Of a stretch of DNA of 43,122 bases, positions 37,397-43,122 are shown one piece after another; the stretch's first letter is position 1; every line of letters begins with the position of its first letter. The notes below the pieces were generated by a model that worked only from the letters and a program-made list of their open reading frames with translations, ran no database searches and was not told the origin of the DNA. A program made the translations under genes and the position numbers. The DNA is from Candidatus Zhuqueibacterota bacterium (GTDB lineage Bacteria; Zhuqueibacterota; Zhuqueibacteria; Residuimicrobiales; Krinioviventaceae), in the NCBI GenBank assembly GCA_016934825.1, contig JAFGSB010000100.1, positions 1 through 43,122 on the forward strand. The letters are read 5' to 3'.

Positions 37397-38796
37397 CTTT
37401 AAATCCTCCTGGATTAAAAAGCGACTCTAACAATAATTTTATACTTTATGAATATTCAAATTGTAATCTTGATATTTATATATCTGACTTTTAATATTTA
37501 CTCTGATGAAAAGCACTAATGATATTTATAAAAAAATTTTACCCCATTTAATCACTTTTAATATTCCGATACCCGCGTCAGGTCAAAGCCGGACACGAGT
37601 TACGTTATAAATGAACTACTAATGGAATTTTCATATTCCATCACCGCCGTATTGAACAATAAATTAATAATCAGCAAAGTTTATATTACCTCCTGATTAA
37701 ACGGACTTTTGAAAAAATGATGTTATTTGTATGATATATATTAGGAATGACAGTGGCAAAACCGGAAATTTCAAAAATCTGCCGGGATTGGATTGAAATA
37801 AATTTGCAGTAAAACGGATATGTGTGGAAATTATATTCATCATCCTGAATAAAATATTTAAAATTCTTAAAAATGCATCATAGAAAATTGGTATTAAAAA
37901 TATTTACACCGACTTGATCTCGCGTATATCTTGTCTTTTGTATATTTTTAACTTTCAAAACTCGTATGATTTTATTTCCAGCCTGGAAATATGGAAATCA
38001 ATCCCATATACATTTTCACTTTTTTCAGGAAAGACCGCTCTTCGCTTAATGAATGATAAACAATTTCCTCGTTAAGAATGTTATTTCTTTTTCATTGATA
38101 TAGAAAAAATAACTTGCGAAAATAAATCTGTCACCTTTATAACGACAACTTTCCCCTCACTTGTTTATTTTCAACAAGTTATCGTCTTTTTGCGTTAACG
38201 CACACGCTAATTGAAAAAAATAAACTTCTAACTCTTTCAATTAGAAGCACTATTTTATTACTATTTTTATATAAATAAAGTAGATAAGTATAAAGAAAAT
38301 GTCAAGCAAAAAATGTAAAATAATGTAAATCGGGCTGTCAATTATTAATCATCAGGTTTTTCCCGGTTCAATGCGGACACATATTCCCCAGTTCCCTATA
38401 AAATTCAGTTATTGAGTGATTATCTACAGGTTCAAGTGTTACAAGTGCGGTTTTTCACAATGAAATTAACTAATTGTATTATATCTGCAATCCGGGTCAG
38501 CAGGAATGCGGTCAAAAGGATAAATATGACCCCCCGGTTGGAAAATGCAAGATTTAGGTTGTCTGTCTAATTGATGTCAATGATAATTTAAAAAAATAAA
38601 CAAATTTTTCCCGATGATTAAACAGCCATTACAACTCAACAAATAACGGACGGCCATGTGAACGATTACCAAAATCCGCCCGGAGGCGAAAAACTACCGG
38701 TAATGATTTTCCTTGATTTTAATGTACATCATGATTATAATTACCTGTGTTAAAATATGGTTCTTTTATAAAACAATGTCAGGAATACGATATTAA
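37397..38796. other. 1.4-kb intergenic gap, no gene supported
   Basis: This separates the divergent TonB receptor and YgjP-like genes. I see no supportable gene. The gap holds small palindromes: ATTTCCA-GCC-TGGAAAT near 37975-37990, TGCGTTAACGCA near 38190-38201 and a CTTCTAA/TTAGAAG hairpin near 38226-38250. A 30-odd codon frame (38657 on, GTG) with no clear ribosome-binding site was considered and rejected. Confidence 0.6.
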
Positions 38797-39360
38797 ATGA
38801 ACTCTACCATTGTCAATATCAGGGAAATCGGTCCGGTATTATTTGAAAGAAGCAGAAGGGCAAAGCATGTTAATATTTCGATCAAAGCGAATACGGGCAT
38901 CAGGGTCGCTGTCCCGAGTGGTATTTCATTTCAAAAGGCGGAAAAACTCATTCAGTCCAAAATCAGTTGGATCAAAAAACACCAGCTAAAATTCAAAAAA
39001 GCTGAAAAAGCTCATAAAGTTTTTTTCAATGATGAAAACATTGATATCAGGGCGGCAAAATTATTATTAACAAACAAATTAACCCGTCTTGCCGGGCAAT
39101 ATGGATTTTCAATTAACAAGATAACCATCCGTAATCAGAAAACAAGATGGGGTAGTTGTTCATCATTAAACAATATTAACCTTAATATTAAACTGGCGAA
39201 ATTACCGGAAGAATTAGTCGATTATGTTTTATTCCACGAGCTTGTTCATACAAAAATTAAAAATCACGGTCAGGCGTTTTGGGCGGAATTGGACTATTAT
39301 GTCGGAGACGCAAAAAAGCTGGATAAAAAACTGAAGAAAATAAAGCTCGGTTTTTTATAA
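38797..39360 (+). CDS. YgjP/WLM-type metal-dependent hydrolase (DUF45)
   Basis: The 187-residue protein has the zinc motif HELVHTKIKNHGQAFW (H147, E148, H151 and H157), preceded by RWGSCSSLNNINLN; both are family hallmarks of the YgjP-like metallopeptidase fold. It matches the length and layout of the YgjP/DUF45 family. A proteolytic or UTP pyrophosphatase role has been proposed for YgjP. The N-terminus has the ERSRRAKHVNISIK block. AGGA precedes the ATG. It is 44 bp upstream of the RelA/SpoT-TPR gene, same strand. Confidence 0.88.
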   Translation: MNSTIVNIREIGPVLFERSRRAKHVNISIKANTGIRVAVPSGISFQKAEKLIQSKISWIKKHQLKFKKAEKAHKVFFNDENIDIRAAKLLLTNKLTRLAGQYGFSINKITIRNQKTRWGSCSSLNNINLNIKLAKLPEELVDYVLFHELVHTKIKNHGQAFWAELDYYVGDAKKLDKKLKKIKLGFL

Positions 39361-39404
39361 AGACCGGGTAATATGGAATTTATATTATAGAAAGGAATTT
39401 AAAT

Positions 39405-40661
39405 TTGAGTACCGTTAATAAAAAACGGTTAATAACAATTCCTAATCGAAAAAAATTACAACACGCTTACGAAGATAATTATGCCATATATGACCTTGAA
39501 TTAAGAAGGCTGAATAAACGTCTTAAAAAATTATTGACCGAAAATCAGATTAACGCGACCATAAAATCCCGAATTAAATCTTTTGATAGTTATTTTGACA
39601 AATTATTAAAACTATATAATGATAATGACACCGAAACCGATAAAGTCATTCTTACTGATTTTATCGGCATTCGAATCATTTGTCCTTTTCTGGTTGACCG
39701 GGATAATGTAGTTAAAATATTAACGCGTGAATTTAATGTGACTGAAATCGAAACCAAAGGTTCCAACCATTCATTTAACGAATTTGGTTATGATTCCACA
39801 CATCTTTTGGTGGATTTGCCGCAGGGTTCACCGGCTGTAGAAATGCCGTATACGACAAATGTTTTCGAATTACAACTGAGAACGATTCTGCAGGAGGCGT
39901 GGGCCGAAGTCGAACATGAATTGATTTATAAGGCGAACTACTCCCTGTTGAATACACCGATCCGCAGAAAACTGGCGTCTCTTAATGCAAGCCTGGCTTT
40001 GTCGGACATCATTTTTCAGGAAATCCGCGATTATCAAAAAGAAATCCAGCAGTTGGGAGATAAACGCCGCAAAATTCTGCAGGAAAAAGTGAAAGAACTT
40101 GATCATCTGTCTATTCTGAACAAAATTACACCCAAACAAAAATATGAAAATGAAATACAGCAAATGCTTCCGCCAATAAAACCCCAGAAACATTTGGATA
40201 AACTCATATTTGATGCGTTAGACGCCCACAGCAATCAGCAGTATGACAAAGCGATAGATATATATACCCAAATCCTGGATTTGGAACTGGATAATACGGT
40301 CCGTTCAATAATTTTCAATCACAGAGGGATGGCTTATTTTATTCTGTCAGAGTATCAAAAATCAATTGATGATTTTAGCAAATCAATTGAAAACAACCCG
40401 GAAAGTTTCAGAGCATATAATAATCGTGGACTGGTTTATAAAACACAACAACAGTACGATAAAGCTTTAATGGATTTTGAAAAATCCCTTGAAATCAATC
40501 AGATGCAGGTTGATGGAAACTATAGCTGCGCTTTGCTTTATTATGATTTGCAAAATTATACCTCAGCTCTTGTTTTTTGCGATAAAACTCTCAACATTAA
40601 GCCGGATTTTGAACCTGCAATCAAATTCAAGTCAATGATTCGCACAAAACTTTTTGGATAA
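39405..40661 (+). CDS. RelA/SpoT-domain nucleotide pyrophosphokinase fused to TPRs
   Basis: The protein has 418 residues from a TTG start at 39405 (AAGGA 8 nt upstream; no ATG nearby). Residues 35-180 are a RelA/SpoT (GTP pyrophosphokinase) domain: R56-x-K58 with S59 (ATP contacts), D85xxGxR90 (ILTDFIGIR), GYDSTH (128-133) and E155LQLRT with WAEVEHE (166-172), all key residues. No HD hydrolase, TGS or ACT domain is present. Residues 265-402 are four tetratricopeptide repeats (for example YDKAIDIYTQILDLE, YQKSIDDFSKSIENNP, YDKALMDFEKSLEIN, YTSALVFCDKTLNIKP). The TPRs probably recruit a partner or self-associate. The GYDSTH has Asp where Arg/Gln is typical. It could be a small alarmone synthetase or a toxin-type RSH; a cognate antitoxin is not seen next to it. 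Confidence 0.88.
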   Translation: MSTVNKKRLITIPNRKKLQHAYEDNYAIYDLELRRLNKRLKKLLTENQINATIKSRIKSFDSYFDKLLKLYNDNDTETDKVILTDFIGIRIICPFLVDRDNVVKILTREFNVTEIETKGSNHSFNEFGYDSTHLLVDLPQGSPAVEMPYTTNVFELQLRTILQEAWAEVEHELIYKANYSLLNTPIRRKLASLNASLALSDIIFQEIRDYQKEIQQLGDKRRKILQEKVKELDHLSILNKITPKQKYENEIQQMLPPIKPQKHLDKLIFDALDAHSNQQYDKAIDIYTQILDLELDNTVRSIIFNHRGMAYFILSEYQKSIDDFSKSIENNPESFRAYNNRGLVYKTQQQYDKALMDFEKSLEINQMQVDGNYSCALLYYDLQNYTSALVFCDKTLNIKPDFEPAIKFKSMIRTKLFG

Positions 40662-40798
40662 TGATCATCATTTTCTCCCCTTTTTTATTAAAATATGAAA
40701 CTTTTTATCATCTCCTGCCATATATAATATTCATGGGCGAATCATATGTAAATTATTTAATTCATTTTAATTTATCATCTAAATAATGGAGTTGAATT

Positions 40799-42838
40799 GT
40801 GAAAAAACAAATCAAAATTTTTGCTGTTCTTTTTCTATTACTCTTGATGTTATGGGGTTGTTCAAAAACCGCAAAACAGACCATGCCGCCGTTAGATCCC
40901 CAAAACATGGATTTAACCACAAATCCCGGAGATAATTTTTACCAGTATGCCAACGGGAACTGGATCAAAAACAATCCGATTCCGGATGAATACAGTCGTT
41001 TCGGCGCATTCGAGTTTTTGATCGAGGAAAATTATGCGGCCCTGCAAACCATCCTTGAAGGTTCTGCAAAAAACAAAAAAGCGCAAACAGGCAGTCTCGA
41101 ACAAAAAATTGGCGATTTTTATGCCACGGCAATGGATACTGTTGCAATTGAAAAGGCGGGCCTGGAACCTTTAAAAGAGGAATTTGCTAAAATTGCAGCG
41201 ATCAAAACAAGGGAAGATATCCTCAACCAGATTGCAAATATGCATTCGAAAGCCCTGTTCCCGTTATTTCAAATTTTCCCGGAACAGGATCAGAAAAACA
41301 CCGAAATGGTCATCGTCTATTTATGGCAGGGCGGTTTGGGTCTGACCGACAGAGATTATTATTTATCCGACGACGGTCGTTCAAAAGAACTCCGTACCGA
41401 ATACGTAAAACATATTGTAAAAATGTTCCAGTTAATGGGGGATGATTCGGTATCTGCGCAAAAATCTGCCGATACGATTTTAAAGTTTGAAACGCGCCTG
41501 GCAAAAGCTTCGAACACCCGACTTGAGAACAGGGATCCCCAAAAAACATTTAATAAAATGGAAGTGCAAAAGTTGGAATCCGTGTCGGATTATAACTGGC
41601 CGTCATACTTTAAACAAATTGGTGTGAGTGATCCGAACGAAGTGAATGTGGCCCAGCCGGTATTCTTTACTGAAATAGGCCGCATGGTTAACGACGTTCC
41701 GGTAGACGATTGGAAAACCTATTTACGCTGGGACCTGATCAATGAAACGGCGGACTATTTAAATTCCGATTTTGTCAATCAAAATTTCAACTTTTATGGG
41801 ACTGTGTTATCCGGTCAAAAAGCTTTGCAGTCAAGATGGAAACGAATGTTGCGGGCAACCAACGGGGCCCTGGGAGAGGCAGTCGGACAGATCTATGTTG
41901 AAAAATATTTTCCGCCCGCCGCAAAAAAACGCATGGTCGAACTGGTTATGAACCTGAAATATGCCCTGGGAGAACGCATTAAAAAACTGGACTGGATGAG
42001 TGATGAGACCAAACAAAAGGCGCTGGCGAAACTTGAAAAAATGTCGGTCAAAATCGGCTATCCCGATAAATGGCGTGATTATACAAATCTGGAGATCAAT
42101 CGCGACTCGTTTGTGGAAAATGTGTTACGCGCCAATGAATTTAATTTTAAATTCGAGTTGGATAAAGTCGGTAAACCGGTGGACCGGACGGAATGGCATA
42201 TGTTTCCACAAACCGTTAACGCTTATTATCATCCGTTAATGAACGAAATCGTGTTCCCGGCAGCGATATTACAACCGCCGTTCTTTAACATGGCCGCCGA
42301 TGATGCCGTGAATTATGGTTCTATCGGCGTGGTTATCGGCCACGAAATGACCCACGGCTTTGACGATCAGGGTCGTCAATTCGACTTGAACGGCGAATTG
42401 AACGACTGGTGGACCGCTGAAGACAATGAACGATTCAAAGCCCGTTCCCAGAAACTCGTAGATCAATTCGATGCCTATTCCGTGTTCGACACACTGCATG
42501 TGGACGGCAAGCTTACATTAGGCGAAAATATTGCCGATCTGGGCGGCCTGAATATCGCCCTGGCCGCGTATAACAAATCACTGGAAAACAAACCACAACC
42601 GTCGCCCATTGACGATTTTACAAATTATCAGCGTTTCTTTTTGGGTTACGCTCAGTTATGGCGGCAAAATATAAGGGATAAAGAACTTATGCGCCGTATA
42701 AAAGAAGACGTTCATTCGCCGGGCCCCTTCCGGGTAAACGGACCGCTTGTCAATATGCCGGAATTTTACGCCGCCTTTGACATAAAGCCCGACAATCAGA
42801 TGTTCCTGGAACCCGACAAACGCGCCAGGATATGGTAA
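40799..42838 (+). CDS. M13-family zinc metallopeptidase, lipoprotein (PepO/neprilysin-like)
   Basis: The 679-residue protein starts from a GTG at 40799 with GGAG 7 nt upstream. It has a lipoprotein signal peptide (VLFLLLLMLWGCSK, Cys near 22). The N-terminal M13 domain (TNPGDNFYQYANGNWIKNNPIP) and the peptidase domain (VIGHEMTHGFDDQGRQFD, zinc His pair near 515, and ENIADLGGLNIAL with the third ligand near residue 575) are complete. It ends in the family's GPFRVNGPLVNMPEFYAAFD and CW-like 'RARIW'. The expected role is cleavage of oligopeptides in the periplasm or on the surface. It lies 137 bp downstream of the RelA/SpoT gene. Confidence 0.95.
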   Translation: MKKQIKIFAVLFLLLLMLWGCSKTAKQTMPPLDPQNMDLTTNPGDNFYQYANGNWIKNNPIPDEYSRFGAFEFLIEENYAALQTILEGSAKNKKAQTGSLEQKIGDFYATAMDTVAIEKAGLEPLKEEFAKIAAIKTREDILNQIANMHSKALFPLFQIFPEQDQKNTEMVIVYLWQGGLGLTDRDYYLSDDGRSKELRTEYVKHIVKMFQLMGDDSVSAQKSADTILKFETRLAKASNTRLENRDPQKTFNKMEVQKLESVSDYNWPSYFKQIGVSDPNEVNVAQPVFFTEIGRMVNDVPVDDWKTYLRWDLINETADYLNSDFVNQNFNFYGTVLSGQKALQSRWKRMLRATNGALGEAVGQIYVEKYFPPAAKKRMVELVMNLKYALGERIKKLDWMSDETKQKALAKLEKMSVKIGYPDKWRDYTNLEINRDSFVENVLRANEFNFKFELDKVGKPVDRTEWHMFPQTVNAYYHPLMNEIVFPAAILQPPFFNMAADDAVNYGSIGVVIGHEMTHGFDDQGRQFDLNGELNDWWTAEDNERFKARSQKLVDQFDAYSVFDTLHVDGKLTLGENIADLGGLNIALAAYNKSLENKPQPSPIDDFTNYQRFFLGYAQLWRQNIRDKELMRRIKEDVHSPGPFRVNGPLVNMPEFYAAFDIKPDNQMFLEPDKRARIW

Positions 42839-42851
42839 AATCACGCGATCC

Positions 42852-42879
42852 CATGCCGGCATCGTCCGATGCCGGCATG
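42852..42879 (+). terminator. Terminator of the M13 peptidase gene
   Basis: CATGCCGGCATC pairs perfectly with GATGCCGGCATG (12 bp) around GTCC, 13 bp past the stop codon; a T-rich run (TATTTAATTTG) follows. Confidence 0.85.
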
Positions 42880-42951
42880 TATTTAATTTGTAATTCCCCG
42901 TTTTATAATCCTATTATTCACCCCCAGATTTGAATCACAAAAAACCTACTC

Positions 42952-42965
42952 TTGATCCAGATCAA
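42952..42965. promoter_or_regulatory. FNR/CRP-type box TTGAT-N4-ATCAA
   Basis: TTGATCCAGATCAA is a perfect match to the FNR consensus TTGAT-N4-ATCAA, and TATTAT about 35 bp downstream could be a -10. The same bases plus GGATTTTTTT could instead form a terminator hairpin (CTTGAT-CCAG-ATCAAG). Confidence 0.4.
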
Positions 42966-43109
42966 GGATTTTTTTCCCGAATTTTATTAGATATTATATA
43001 ACATGAACCGTCGGAAATAGTTTTATTCAAACATCTCTATCTAATACTATGTTGTGCAATTATTTCAATTTATATAAATATTATTTTTTATTTATTTGTT
43101 TAATCACTG

Positions 43110-43122
43110 GTGTCCGGTTAAC
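43110..43122. promoter_or_regulatory. Partial GTGTCCGG palindrome at window edge
   Basis: GTGTCCGGTTAAC equals the left 13 bases of the palindrome at 21819-21838; the other half lies outside the window. Confidence 0.45.

Larger units (their letters stand above)
42839..43122. other. Right-edge intergenic segment
   Basis: No gene is seen in the last 284 bp. It holds the terminator of the M13 gene, an FNR-like box (42952-42965) and a half of the GTGTCCGG palindrome at the very end (43110-43122). It is AT-rich and is likely upstream of a gene beyond the window. Confidence 0.6.

Noticed and set aside
38657-38752. Short GTG frame in the large gap (about 31 codons)
   Set aside because: There is no clear ribosome-binding site, no homology and the length is within chance for this base composition.

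Overview
The window reads as chromosomal DNA of a Gram-negative, AT-leaning bacterium. The outer-membrane genes (TonB-dependent receptor with a carboxypeptidase-regulatory-like plug extension, PorV/PorQ-family barrel, FN3 protein with a FlgD/T9SS-like C-terminal domain, IPT/TIG lipoprotein) and the order smg(DUF494)-topA-xerC-hpf-hprK point to the FCB assemblage or a neighbour (Calditrichota, KSB1, Ignavibacteriota, Marinimicrobia or similar). This is inference from gene content; no rRNA or tRNA gene is present to settle it.

Region 1 (1-889) is a non-coding tandem array of about 226-bp units, each with two C/G-rich palindromes; it probably continues left of the window. Region 2 (890-25,730) is one long minus-strand run, mostly housekeeping. 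In transcription order it holds a C4 zinc-ribbon coiled-coil protein, RNase P RNA (rnpB), recJ, ilvE, nusB, a giant secA, smg, a topA-like gene, xerC, hpf, hprK, mannose-type PTS EIIA and EIIB, a Cys-rich unknown, proS, an AGCS Na+/amino-acid symporter, a small zinc-ribbon protein, era, a SpoIID-like lipoprotein and a small membrane protein. Region 3 (25,731-29,842) holds an M29-type aminopeptidase and phhB on the minus strand, and a lone response regulator plus a lectin-like protein on the plus strand, separated by AT-rich gaps. Region 4 (29,843-37,396) is a four-gene minus-strand outer-membrane cluster ending in a clear terminator. Region 5 (37,397-38,796) is a 1.4-kb gap with no gene I can support. 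Region 6 (38,797-42,838) is plus-strand: a YgjP-type metallopeptidase, a RelA/SpoT-domain protein fused to TPRs, and an M13 lipoprotein peptidase with a strong terminator.

The most unusual content is inside 'housekeeping' genes. SecA is 2089 residues, more than twice the usual length. Its motor motifs and C-terminal zinc motif are intact, but it has two large expansions that look as if they grew by internal duplication. The protein in the topA slot keeps the topoisomerase I architecture and zinc ribbons but has lost nearly all catalytic residues, including the nucleophilic tyrosine. Era has no ATG/GTG/TTG in front of its P-loop; the only start well placed behind a Shine-Dalgarno sequence is ATC. 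A 20-bp perfect palindrome upstream of nusB recurs in imperfect form upstream of hprK and in part at the right edge. An incomplete PTS (EIIA, EIIB and HPr kinase, no EIIC/EIID) suggests regulation rather than sugar uptake.
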